From: JAXGPX01 sp040766745
GTDB lineage: Bacteria; Bacillota; Sulfobacillia; Fermentithermobacillales; Fermentithermobacillaceae
Direction of reading: 5' to 3'
Assembly: GCA_040766745.1 (NCBI GenBank)
Contig: JAXGPX010000002.1
Location: forward strand, 558,001 to 622,000
DNA length: 64,000 nucleotides
The notes under the pieces were generated by a model. It saw only the letters and a program-made list of their open reading frames with translations, was not told the DNA's origin and made no database searches. The position numbers and the translations under genes were made by a program. Below are positions 26,343 through 35,700 of this stretch, piece by piece. The stretch's first letter is position 1; every line of letters starts with the position of its first letter.

Positions 26343-26814
26343 TACAATCCTCCTGTTCATTAAGATACTGTCTTTTTGAGTAACGACTGACTTCTCGGAT
26401 ATTCCTGTGGATTCCCTTGTGGACAACCGTGAATCGTTCGACACATTATGACAGAAAATGGTTACAGATTAGTGGTAAACCTGCTACTCGTTTTGGAAGG
26501 TTCCCAGTGTAATGGGGTGCCAAATTCTGCCTAAACTCGAAAAATAGCGAGATATCGGGACGAAATACTATGAACGAGGCTGTGATTAACAGGTTACTGG
26601 TTTATACTGCTAGATCGGACGGTAACGCCGACATTATGTTTCCCGGTGTATTTAGGTTGTCACTGGCCAACTTCTTGTTTGAAAGGATAACTCCAGTGGC
26701 TTATTATTTTGGTATCAGGTGATAATGACAACAGAGGGATTTACAATTATGGCCATGGCTAGGAACCGAGAAATTGTTTTCGTGGCCATCGTAGGCCCTG
26801 AAAGGGAGGTAATT
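26343..26814. other. Intergenic region without recognisable gene
   Basis: A 470-base gap between divergently transcribed genes. I find no long open frame with a ribosome binding site, no RNA gene and no clear promoter consensus. The open frame that extends the lipoprotein gene upstream to 26719 lacks a binding site and is not used. Confidence 0.6.
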
Positions 26815-27516
26815 ATGATGAAACGCAATGCAATCTGCCTGGGGCTGTCAGTTATTTTGCTCAGTCTCCTGTTTACAGGTTGTGGCCCAAAGATCTACAA
26901 CGACGGTACGTATAAAGGCATCTCTGTGGCTGATGACAAAGGTTTTGCCACTGCAGAGGTTACAGTCAAGGGTGACAAAATCACCCAAGTCAAGCTTGCT
27001 GAGTTTTCTGGACTGGCAGCTGAAAAGGACTTTTCTACATACGAATGGAAACCGGCCGTTGAAGCTAACCAGAAACTCCCGGAGCGTTTTATTGGTAAGG
27101 TAGACGCTGATGTAGAGGTATACACAGGTGCAACCTCGTCATCTAAGAAGTACATATCAGCAGTTTCATCTGCCCTTGAAAAAGCCAAAAAGAAGCCTGA
27201 TATTACTACGGCATATTTTGATGGGACTTTCATGGGTAAGTCGGCAGCCGATGCCCAGGGCTATGGCCTTGCCCTGGTTACAATAGAGAAAGACAAGATT
27301 ACCAAGGTCAAACTCATGGAAGTTACTGAGAGCAACGAACTCAAGGATTTCGCCACATACTCATACACACCTGTTATCCAGGCCAAAGAGAAGCTTGAGA
27401 AGGCTTTTGTTGAGAAAAACAGCCCTCAGGTTGATGCCTTTACCGGGGCAACAATCAGTTCCCAGAAGTGGATCGAGGCTGTAGCCAACGCTTTGGCCGC
27501 CGCCAGGGTAAGGTAA
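26815..27516 (+). CDS. Lipoprotein with two FMN-binding domains
   Basis: About 233 residues. A signal peptide with lipobox LLFTGC is followed by two tandem FMN_bind domains (about 25-130 and 135-233). Each ends with the flavinylation motif TGAT (YTGATSSSK and FTGATISSQ), where ApbE attaches FMN to the threonine. The protein is therefore a covalently flavinylated, membrane-anchored electron carrier, as in extracellular electron transfer or Rnf-like systems. GGGAGGT lies before the ATG pair at 26815/26818. No ApbE gene is nearby. Confidence 0.85.
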   Translation: MMKRNAICLGLSVILLSLLFTGCGPKIYNDGTYKGISVADDKGFATAEVTVKGDKITQVKLAEFSGLAAEKDFSTYEWKPAVEANQKLPERFIGKVDADVEVYTGATSSSKKYISAVSSALEKAKKKPDITTAYFDGTFMGKSAADAQGYGLALVTIEKDKITKVKLMEVTESNELKDFATYSYTPVIQAKEKLEKAFVEKNSPQVDAFTGATISSQKWIEAVANALAAARVR

Positions 27517-27530
27517 GAAGGGCTGAGAAA

Positions 27531-27571
27531 TCTTGATATTTTCTTGATAATTTCCCGCGATTATCTTGACA
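27531..27571 (+). promoter_or_regulatory. Phased TCTTGA(T/C) direct repeats with -35 box
   Basis: TCTTGATA at 27531, TCTTGATA at 27542 and TCTTGACA at 27564 are spaced 11 and 22 bases, i.e. on one face of the helix. The third contains TTGACA (27566-27571), a consensus -35, while no good -10 follows. This is the layout of an activator site for an OmpR/PhoB-type regulator; such a regulator is encoded at 28235. Binding is inference. Confidence 0.5.
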
Positions 27572-27630
27572 GATAGGCTCTAGACTGAAATCAAGCAAGA
27601 GGTACTTACAGGATAGAGGAGGCAGTATTT

Positions 27631-28155
27631 ATGAAGTCGAAAAGTTTGATCGCAATGGGCTTGGTTCTGGTTCTAGGAGCAATGCTGTTTTCAGTTCCTG
27701 CCCTGGCTAAACAGGCTGGATCTGGGCTTGGATTCGGAATTGGCCGGATCAGGGGGCCCCAAAGTGGCCTGGGCGACGCCGGCAAGGCTTTGGGCATGGA
27801 TGCAGATGCACTTCGCCAGTTAAGGTTGGAAGGCAAGTCTTTGGCAGAGATAGCAGAAGAGAACGGCATCACCAAACAGTCTTTGGTAGAAAAACTTGTG
27901 GCAATAAAGTCTGATGCTGTTGATAAGTTAGTTGATGAGGGCAAGATAGGCCAAGAGACTGCTGAGTTGTTTCTGGAAGGCCTTGCAGAAAGGATCGAAG
28001 CCAGCGTAGACAAAACAGAGGCAGGGCAAGGCGGTGGCCGTGGAAACGGTGCCTTTCGCCGGGCAAACCGTGGATTTGGCCGCCAGGGCACAGGCTTCGG
28101 CCAGGGTTGTGGACAGTGCTATCAGAATCAATCAGCAAAGGATTCAGGGAAGTAG
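27631..28155 (+). CDS. Secreted Gly/Arg-rich small protein, unknown function
   Basis: 174 residues. A clear signal peptide (MKSKSLIAMGLVLVLG ... ALAKQA, cleavage near 26) leads to a mature domain with a helical middle (DADALRQLRLEGKSLAEIAEENGITKQSLVEKL, then an ERIEASVDK helix), reminiscent of DUF2680-like secreted proteins, and a glycine/arginine-rich tail with one CGQC pair. GAGGAGG precedes ATG 27631. It is followed by a terminator-like hairpin and then the two-component genes, so it may be the sensed or regulated product of that system. Confidence 0.65.
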   Translation: MKSKSLIAMGLVLVLGAMLFSVPALAKQAGSGLGFGIGRIRGPQSGLGDAGKALGMDADALRQLRLEGKSLAEIAEENGITKQSLVEKLVAIKSDAVDKLVDEGKIGQETAELFLEGLAERIEASVDKTEAGQGGGRGNGAFRRANRGFGRQGTGFGQGCGQCYQNQSAKDSGK

Positions 28156-28181
28156 CATAGAACGTATATACTGAAATACAG

Positions 28182-28211
28182 GAGTGGCCTTAATAGGGCC
28201 ACTCAGTTTTT
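28182..28211 (+). terminator. Terminator or attenuator before the response regulator
   Basis: Perfect 8-bp stem GAGTGGCC (28182-28189) / GGCCACTC (28197-28204), loop of 7, then AGTTTTTA. It lies 24 bases before the response regulator start and may reduce read-through from the highly expressed secreted-protein gene. Confidence 0.7.
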
Positions 28212-28234
28212 ACTTTCAAACAAAGGTGTTGAAG

Positions 28235-28912
28235 ATGGCCGACAAAATACTGGTCATTGATGACGAGCGCAAAATAGTAGACATGATAACCAAATTCTTG
28301 AAGGCAGAAGGCTTTCAGGTCCTCAGTGCGTATGATGGCCTTGCAGGTATGGAGATTGTGCAATCTGAACCTGTGGACCTTGTGGTTCTTGATGTAATGC
28401 TTCCGGGTTTAGACGGCTTTGAGGTGCTTCAGAGGATCAGATCTACCAAGGATATTCCTGTGATCATGTTGACTGCCAGGACCGAAGAAATCGATAAATT
28501 GCTGGGGTTAGGCATGGGGGCTGACGACTACATTACAAAGCCGTTCAGTCTCAAGGAACTGGTATTTCGCATCCGTGCTGTGCTTAGGAGATATCAAAAA
28601 CAAGATGCCTCAAATAGCATAGTGCATAAAGACGTTACCATAAATCCAGATACCCGGGAGGTCATGGTTTCAGGTGAGAAAATAGACCTTACCAGAGCTG
28701 AATTTGCTCTCCTGATGGCATTGCTTTCAAGGCCGGGGAAGGTTTTCACACGGGAAGAACTTCTAAGTGCAGCGTTCGGAGAGGCCTACGAAGGCTATGA
28801 GCGAAGCATTGATACTCATATTTGGAATCTCAGGCGCAAAATTGAGAAGGATCCTTCAAACCCAGTTTATATCCTGACTGTTTTTGGGATCGGGTATAAA
28901 GGGGGCCAGTAG
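28235..28912 (+). CDS. OmpR-family response regulator
   Basis: 225 residues from ATG 28235 (the open frame to 28184 runs through the terminator hairpin and is not used). Receiver domain with acidic pocket D9-D10, phosphoacceptor D53 in VVLDVMLPG, conserved Thr in MLTAR and Lys in ITKPF. The C-terminal winged helix shows LTRAEFALLMALLSRPGKVFTREELL and the RSIDTHIWNLRRKIEKDP recognition region. It pairs with the sensor kinase 2 bases downstream. Confidence 0.93.
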   Translation: MADKILVIDDERKIVDMITKFLKAEGFQVLSAYDGLAGMEIVQSEPVDLVVLDVMLPGLDGFEVLQRIRSTKDIPVIMLTARTEEIDKLLGLGMGADDYITKPFSLKELVFRIRAVLRRYQKQDASNSIVHKDVTINPDTREVMVSGEKIDLTRAEFALLMALLSRPGKVFTREELLSAAFGEAYEGYERSIDTHIWNLRRKIEKDPSNPVYILTVFGIGYKGGQ

Positions 28913-28914
28913 CC

Positions 28915-30306
28915 GTGAACAGCCTGAGGATTCGACTCGTCGCCGGCTTTCTTACGGTAGTCCTTCTAGGGGTCGTATCGGTTTGGATTGGAGCATTTTG
29001 GGCTACCCGGACAACCTTTCAGTCCTATCTATCAAAACAGCATGAGGCACGGGCTTTGGCCTTATCGAGTATCCTTGCCCAGTATTATCAGGCATACGGG
29101 TCGTGGGACGGAGTTGAATCACTATTTATCGATGTTGGATGGGGGCATCACGGCAGAGGTATGGGAAGAATCCAGCAAACGGCCTCAACAGACAGGGTTG
29201 TCGTCTTCGGCAAGGCCGGTGATGTAGTTTTGGATACCAGAGCGGACTGTATTCCGGCTGCTTCTGCATTGAAAGGCGCCGCAGTGGATATTACCCTTAA
29301 TGGGGTAACAGTGGGTTCGGTAGCAGTGGCCCTGCCTTCTCCCACAGCCGGTACATTGGGGATATTGGAGGATGAGTTTCTATCAAGAGTGGAAAAGGCC
29401 CTTGCAGTTACAGGCCTTTTGTCGTTAGTAGCAGCACTGGCCATTGGGTTACGCATGTCTTTGAGGTTGGCGAAACCTATTGAGTCCCTGGAACAGGCTG
29501 CCGGCGAGGTGGCAAAAGGGCGGCTCGGCAAAGATGTTAGCATAGATAACCGGGGGGTCCCAGGCGAAGTTGAAAGGTTGATACAAGCTTTTAACACCAT
29601 GTCCCATGAACTTGAGCAGGCAGATACGAATAGAAAGGAGCTTACCCGAGATCTTGCCCATGAAATAAGAACACCTCTTACAATTCTGCAAGGAAATCTT
29701 GAAGCTATCTCTGTTGGGGCGAGTGAACTAGACAAAGACACCTTACAGTCTATGCTAGAAGAGGTATCAAGACTATCAGGGCTGGTAGACAATCTTACTG
29801 AGCTCGACCGTATCTCCAGAGGGTATGAACTTTCACCTGAGCCTGTATTGTGCGAAGTCTTGATTCAAAAGGCTGTTTCATCAGTTCAGGGAATGGCAGA
29901 AAGAAACTCATTCAGTGTAAAGACTGATGTCGAAAGAGATCTTGGATATGTGTATGCTGATCCCGGCACGATTCAGCAGGTGTTTTCCAATCTTCTAAGC
30001 AATGCAATCAGGTACACACCAAAACAAGGGGTAATCGAGGTTGGGGCGAGGAGACACTCGCCTTCTCAGGTTCTGTTTTGGGTCAGAGACTCAGGCCCAG
30101 GTATTAACAAAAACGATCTTTCAAGGATTTTCGAGAGGTTTTACAGGGGAGATCCATCGAGAACCAGGTCTACAGGTGGCTCAGGCCTTGGGCTTGCCAT
30201 CGTCAAGGGCCTGGCGGAAAGTTCAGGAGGATCCATTTGGGCAGAGAATCACCTAGAAGGCGGCGCAGTGTTCTATTTCACCCTTCCCACCTTTAGCCAG
30301 CAATGA
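28915..30306 (+). CDS. Membrane sensor histidine kinase
   Basis: 463 residues starting GTG 28915. One membrane helix at about 8-28, an extracytoplasmic sensor loop of roughly 130 residues, a second helix at about 160-182, HAMP, then HisKA with the phosphorylated His249 in DLAHEIRTPLT and a HATPase domain with N box (FSNLLSNAIRYT), G1 (VRDSGPGI) and GGSGLGLAIVKG. It forms a two-component system with the preceding regulator. Signal unknown; the secreted protein upstream is a candidate ligand or target. Confidence 0.92.
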   Translation: MNSLRIRLVAGFLTVVLLGVVSVWIGAFWATRTTFQSYLSKQHEARALALSSILAQYYQAYGSWDGVESLFIDVGWGHHGRGMGRIQQTASTDRVVVFGKAGDVVLDTRADCIPAASALKGAAVDITLNGVTVGSVAVALPSPTAGTLGILEDEFLSRVEKALAVTGLLSLVAALAIGLRMSLRLAKPIESLEQAAGEVAKGRLGKDVSIDNRGVPGEVERLIQAFNTMSHELEQADTNRKELTRDLAHEIRTPLTILQGNLEAISVGASELDKDTLQSMLEEVSRLSGLVDNLTELDRISRGYELSPEPVLCEVLIQKAVSSVQGMAERNSFSVKTDVERDLGYVYADPGTIQQVFSNLLSNAIRYTPKQGVIEVGARRHSPSQVLFWVRDSGPGINKNDLSRIFERFYRGDPSRTRSTGGSGLGLAIVKGLAESSGGSIWAENHLEGGAVFYFTLPTFSQQ

Positions 30307-30312
30307 GGATTG

Positions 30313-30321
30313 TGTTATAAT
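30313..30321 (+). promoter_or_regulatory. Extended -10 promoter of ferredoxin gene
   Basis: TGTTATAAT: perfect TATAAT at 30316-30321 with the TGn extension, about 47 bases before the ferredoxin start; the -35 region (TTAGCC at 30293) is poor, as usual for extended -10 promoters. Confidence 0.6.
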
Positions 30322-30367
30322 CCTATCGTGAAATACTTCCTTAATTACATGAAGGGTGGGTGTGAAG

Positions 30368-30556
30368 ATGGCTAAAGTTCATGTTGATGAGGATCTCTGC
30401 ATTGGTTGCGGACTCTGTGCAGATACTTGTCCTGACGTATTCGAACTAGGCGATGATGGAAAAGCAAAGGTAAAGGCTGAGGGAGCTGCAGATGTAGCTT
30501 GTGCGAAAGATGCGGCTGATACTTGCCCAACTGAGGCAATTGCAGTCGAGGAGTAA
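30368..30556 (+). CDS. Single-cluster [4Fe-4S] ferredoxin
   Basis: 62 residues starting ATG 30368 after AAGGGTGGG. The cluster ligands are CIGCGLCADTC (three cysteines plus a fourth in the later CPTEA), with the remaining Cys pair in the position of the lost second cluster, as in Thermotoga/Clostridia-type single 4Fe-4S ferredoxins. Very acidic C-terminus (IAVEE). It acts as a soluble electron carrier; it has its own promoter. Confidence 0.9.
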   Translation: MAKVHVDEDLCIGCGLCADTCPDVFELGDDGKAKVKAEGAADVACAKDAADTCPTEAIAVEE

Positions 30557-30710
30557 CAAGTCTAGGAGTAGCAACTCCAGGGGCGACAGTTTATAAGAAC
30601 CAGTTTAGAAGAAACAATCTTCGAACAACAAGGCGAGGAGAAGCAAGGCGGCGGATCTCTACATAATGTAGGCACGTACTAAGTTTCGACTCAGCAATCA
30701 ATACACGCTT

Positions 30711-30746
30711 GCCAGGTTCCGGCCAATCAGTGAACCTGGCATTTTA
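30711..30746 (+). promoter_or_regulatory. Hairpin before dipeptidase gene
   Basis: GCCAGGTTC (30711-30719) pairs perfectly with GAACCTGGC (30732-30740), followed by ATTTTAAT. It could terminate ferredoxin transcription or form a 5' leader of the dipeptidase; its end is only 10 bases from the GGAGGG. Confidence 0.5.
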
Positions 30747-30763
30747 ATAAGGAGGGCGTGTCT

Positions 30764-31768
30764 GTGACAGATGCTCAGAGAATTCACGGAGAAGCGGTTG
30801 TAATCGACGGGCATTGTGACACTATGCTATCGGTTATTGGCCGTGGCCTTTTCTCAACTTCCCCACAGCGTGACTTTTTTCAACGGAACGAAACCGGGCA
30901 TATCGACCTTCCAAGGCTCAAGGAAGGCGGGGTCACATGCCAGGTTATGGCCTTATACATTGAGCCTCAGTACAAGCCAACCCGATCAGCAAGAAGATGC
31001 CTGGAACTGCTTGATGCTTTTTATGGCTTGCTTGACGAGTCTGAAAGCTTCTCACTGGCTACCAAGGCGGAGCATATTGTTAACGCCAAAGCCAGAAAGC
31101 AGGTGTGCGGGCTTCTCAGCATTGAAGGCGGTGAGGCAATCGAGGGGAGCCTGTCCCTCTTAAGGAGCTTCTACCGTTCAGGTGTGAGGGCTATGGGGCT
31201 AACATGGAATCAAAGAAACGATCTGGCTGATGGTGTCGGCGAGAAATCTGCGAGATCAGGCCTTACTGATTTGGGGATTTCAGTGGTTAAGGAAATGGAA
31301 CGGCTTGGGATGCTCGTTGACGTGTCCCATCTGTCTGAGTCCAGCTTCTGGGGAGTGGACCAGGTTGCCGAAAGGCCCTATGTCGCGTCCCATTCAAATG
31401 CAAGGGCTCTTGCCTCACACCCCCGTAATCTTACAGACAAGCAAATTGAAGCACTGGGCAAAAAAGGCGGCGTCATAGGCATCGTATATTGCCCTGCGTT
31501 TGTTGACGATGACACAGAGAAAGTGTCTCTGGCACGGCTATGTGATCATATCGATCACATAAAGAAAATAGCCGGAATAGATCATGTGGGCCTTGGTTCT
31601 GATTTTGACGGATTCGGAGTGGCTCCTGGAAGCCCTCAGGTATTGAAAGATGTATCTGAGATGCCGCGGCTTACAGAGGAGCTGTTGGGACGGGGATATA
31701 CCGAAGAGGAAGTCAAGAAAGTTTTGGGCGGCAACTGGCTGAGGGTGTACAAGGAGGTTTTGGGGTAG
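30764..31768 (+). CDS. Membrane dipeptidase family (M19) peptidase
   Basis: 334 residues; start taken at GTG 30764 since GGAGGG (30751-30756) is 7 bases upstream, while GTG 30758 is too close. Zinc-site motifs of renal-type dipeptidases are present: DGHCDTM (H-x-D), SIEGGEAI (bridging Glu), DVSHLSE and ASHSNARAL (His ligands) and GLGSDFDGF. No signal peptide, so probably cytosolic. It would hydrolyse dipeptides, fitting an amino-acid fermenter. Confidence 0.92.
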   Translation: MTDAQRIHGEAVVIDGHCDTMLSVIGRGLFSTSPQRDFFQRNETGHIDLPRLKEGGVTCQVMALYIEPQYKPTRSARRCLELLDAFYGLLDESESFSLATKAEHIVNAKARKQVCGLLSIEGGEAIEGSLSLLRSFYRSGVRAMGLTWNQRNDLADGVGEKSARSGLTDLGISVVKEMERLGMLVDVSHLSESSFWGVDQVAERPYVASHSNARALASHPRNLTDKQIEALGKKGGVIGIVYCPAFVDDDTEKVSLARLCDHIDHIKKIAGIDHVGLGSDFDGFGVAPGSPQVLKDVSEMPRLTEELLGRGYTEEEVKKVLGGNWLRVYKEVLG

Positions 31769-31929
31769 GCGTTTCGTTGGAGCTTACCGCCGATTTCCGG
31801 GGAGAACTGTCATTAAGTTTTGGCCGGCACTCCGGCACTGAAGAAGGCGGTAAAGGCAATGCAGGTAAAAGGGCTTCGACTGTTGTGAGGACAGGATGTT
31901 TCCACAAGAACTGAAGTGAAAATGGATTT

Positions 31930-31966
31930 AAATAGACGTTCAGAAATGAACGTCTATTTTTTTCGA
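31930..31966 (+). terminator. Strong intrinsic terminator after the dipeptidase gene
   Basis: Perfect 13-bp stem AAATAGACGTTCA (31930-31942) / TGAACGTCTATTT (31947-31959), GAAA tetraloop, continuing into a T run. It lies 160 bases after the stop codon. Confidence 0.9.
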
Positions 31967-32790
31967 TGTGCGCCGGGCATGGCGCTTCATACGGGGGTGA
32001 AGGTGTTGTGCCCACTAAACCGGATCATCGTCAGTGCCGGATCTGCTACCACATCACAAACACAAACACGATGAATCCGATTCCACAGTCCGTACCAATC
32101 AAGTCTATTGTTCCCTCCGGCTTTCTTCCTCAGAATTTCCATTGAAACGGTCTAATCTTTCTTGAACGACTTTTTGTTCAAACTAATCCGATTAGATGGT
32201 TTGGCTGAGGAGTAGTCTAAAGTAGTACTTAAAATCACTCTTTTGAAGTATAAAGTTTTCTCCTTAAGGACGGTTTGCCAGTTATAGCAATCAGATAATC
32301 TGTATCTGATGATAAACCCGGAAACTCTCTTGGTAGTAAAGAACTGGCATAATCGGCAATCTGTGATGACCGCTGCTCCTTGTGAGCTTTCTCGATTGCC
32401 TCATTACTTGTAGCTGCACACGTGGCTGGTTTCAGTCATAGAATCTTGGATTATTTTGAGCACGAATCAAAGAAAATCCTTAAGTCGCCAGGTGAATCCA
32501 AGAGCATTCGGGTTCATCGTTTCAAACAGTATTGGTTCTAGGAGGCCAGCAAGGAATCGAGGAGGTGATTGGATTTAGGAACACAGTTGAAGACGGGGAA
32601 GACAAGAAAAGGCCATTAACCGAAATGGTAGGTTGTGGCTGTTTCCGGTTTGCCGGTACTTGTACCAGAGACTTGGAATTCTTGCACGGGCAGGGGGGTG
32701 CCGTGTCAGTCCCCAATGCGGCAACGGGTAGGCTTGTAAAACAAGTCTACGAACAGACAGACACAGAACGTTTTTGAAGGAGGTTTGCTT
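31967..32790. other. Long intergenic/leader region upstream of surface protein
   Basis: No gene is supported in this 820-base stretch. Two adjacent small palindromes occur at 32162-32181 (TTGAAC-N8-GTTCAA) and 32183-32195 (CTAATCCGATTAG). The last 200 bases are rich in local hairpins, e.g. GGTACTTGTACC near 32658 and GTAGGCTTGT/ACAAGTCTAC near 32730-32753, suggesting a structured 5' leader of the SLH protein mRNA. I could not match it to a known riboswitch class. Confidence 0.45.
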
Positions 32791-35700
32791 GTGACAAAAC
32801 AGCGTAACCGAAGGCTCCTTGCTGTTTTGATGGCAGTATGTGTGATCCTGGCCTCAGGGCCAGTAGCATTGGCAACTCAGGCAGCTGCTGCATTCGCTGT
32901 TTCCAGTGTGGAGCCAGGTCATGAACATGGTGACAACAAGGAAAATGGATTAGGAGTCGGTGCTGCCCACGAAGAACCAGGAGTAGCCCTTGAGGCTGAT
33001 AATGGCCAAGGTACGCAAAGCAATCAAGTGAGTAGTTCCGCAGGTGAAGAACCAGGGGAGACACTTGAGGGGCAAGGTGCTCAGGGTTATAAGGAACCAG
33101 GAGACACACCCGGGGAGCAAAGCACCGAGAGTGATGAAAGCTCCGGTTATCCAGATGAAGAGTCAAAAGAGGATTCTGATAATGGCACAAATGATGGTAA
33201 TGGAAATCCCGAAGAACCTGAGATAGATGAGGAAAAAGACGAAGAACCGGCAGGCTCTTTTGAATCAGAACTCGAACCTGCCAAGGCAGCGTTGACTGTA
33301 ACTCATATCCTGTTGCTCGATGATGGTGATGAAGAGCTAATGGAAATAGTCCGGATAGAAGACCTATATGCCGGTACTACTGTTCAGGGCTGCGACTTTA
33401 AGCAAGATTATGAGGGAATTGAGTTCTTGTACAGCACTCCGGAAGAGCTGGTTCTGGACGAGGATGTATATTCCGTTAGCCTTTTCTACAAGCTTGTGTT
33501 TGACCCAGCTGCGGTGGATGATATGGGAGACAATCCTGATGGCTTGGAGGAGCCCCAGGAAATCCCTGCGCCGGATCTGTACTATCCTGATAGGAGTTCT
33601 GGCGAAGGTTCTTTTGGTGCTTGGTTGTTTTCTGTATTTGGGCCGAGTAGCCTCTCAAAGGGGTTTAGCCTTACCGGTTTTCCCGATGACCATGATAACA
33701 TTGAACCTCCGAATCCAGGGTCCCTGGCTTTGTCCAAAACAGCCACACCAGTGGAAGGTACAACTAACAAGTGGCAGGTTACCCTGACTCTTACCGGCAT
33801 AGACCTGCCTACAACTTCAGACATAGTTCTTGTCATAGATACCTCCGGGAGTATGGGTGGATGGAGTGGACGAATGGCGGCTGCCAAGAGCGCAGCCACG
33901 CAATTTGTCAATAGTCTGCTTAATGACCCGGATGATACCTCCACCAGGATAGCGGTGGTGTCATTTGCGAATGGTGTTACTGTGCATCAAGGGGGGTTCA
34001 AAGATGTAACCGGTAAACAAGACTTGCTCGATGCAATTGGCGGGCTTTCAGCCGGAGGCGGTACTTTCACCCAGGCAGGAATAAGGCAGGCCAGGATACT
34101 TCTTGAATCACCCAACAGTACCGCTGATCATAAGAATATTGTGTTTCTGAGCGATGGAGAGCCAACATATAGCTATGCTATCGACAAGATAAACAGTAAT
34201 CGGAACCCTGACTATTTTGTGCAGTTAGGTGGTGTATGGTACACAAGAGACGACCTGGCTGAGTCTAAGTATGACTATCTCGAGACGGTGGGTAACGGTA
34301 CGTCTATGACCACCAGGATTGCTTCTTCCTACTACTACCACCACGGGCACAGTGCCATTGCTGAGTCCAGGTTTGCCAAGGAGAGTGGTGTCACCGTCTA
34401 TTCGGTAGGCCTCAGCGCCGGGACTTCCGGGCAAGATATACTGGATAGGGTGGCCAGCCCGGGCAAATCCTATGAAGCAACTAATGACGACCTCACCGCT
34501 ATTTTTCAGGCAATAGCAGGAAGCATATCCTTCGCAGCAACTAACGCTAAAGTAACAGACCCTGTTGGAGAGATGTTCTCAATTCCAGGGATAACCGCTG
34601 AAAACTATGAGGAGAAGATCGCGGTTAGTCTCGGAACTTCGGTGATCTATGACACAGAGACTGAAACGATTGAATGGTCTGTTCCTTTTGTATCTGAAAC
34701 AAATCCTGCAACAATGACATACATTGTCGAGATAGATCCAAGTGCGGTAAGCGGTGTGGTTTATCCTACCAATGGCGAAACTTACGTAGATTACACCAAT
34801 GCTCTTGACGTTTCTGCCAGGAGACACTTTGATCCTATCCCCGAGGTAGGCATAAATGCCGGGACTATTGTGGTTTACTATTACCGGGTGAATTCATCCG
34901 GGCAACCAGTAAACTCAGAAGGGATCCCGGTAGGCAATCGGCAAGCGGCTGAGCTCCACCATTTCACATTCAAGGAAGGGACCAATCTCCAGCTGAATGT
35001 ACCATATGATGTGTATTTCTATGGAGAAGACGGCAGTGTAACAAGCATAGTCATAGATGGAAAGACTTATGATTATCATTCAGCCGGAGATCCAAATCCT
35101 ACTGAGGTAACGCTTACCCCAGCAGTGCCAAGTGGTGAAGTGTGGTTTGCGTGTATACCCGTAGTGCCTGCAATAGGCGTTGAGAATTACAGCGGAATAT
35201 ACGACGCAGCTCCGCACAGCATTACAGTCACCAATACTCAGACCGGAGACGTGGTGTATTACAGCACAGATGGTGGAGAAACCTGGTTTGAAGATAACCC
35301 TACGTATACTGATGTAGGCGAATACACGGTCTACGTTAAGGTAGAGAATCTGAACTACGAGGACCGTTTCGACAGCGGCACGGTGACTATAACGGCCAAA
35401 TCTGTGACAGTTACAGCTGAAAGTGACACGAAAGTGTACAACGGCGATGTTCAGACAGTTACCGGCTACAAAGCCCCTGTGGGCTTGCTTTCCGGCCATG
35501 AACTGAGCGGGATTAGCGCCAGCGGCAGCGGCAAGAACGTAGGTGAGTACCCGGTAACATTTACAGGTACTCCTGTGATAATGGACGGCATTGTTGATGT
35601 AACCGAGAACTACGATGTTACGCTTGTCGAGGGCAAACTGACCATCACACCATCTACCGGAGAAGACCTCAACATCACCGGTTACACCGGAGAGTACGAC

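Noticed and set aside
31967..32520. Degraded transposase or pseudogene
   Set aside because: Six-frame reading gives only short pieces without recognisable domains; AT-rich intergenic DNA is the simpler explanation.
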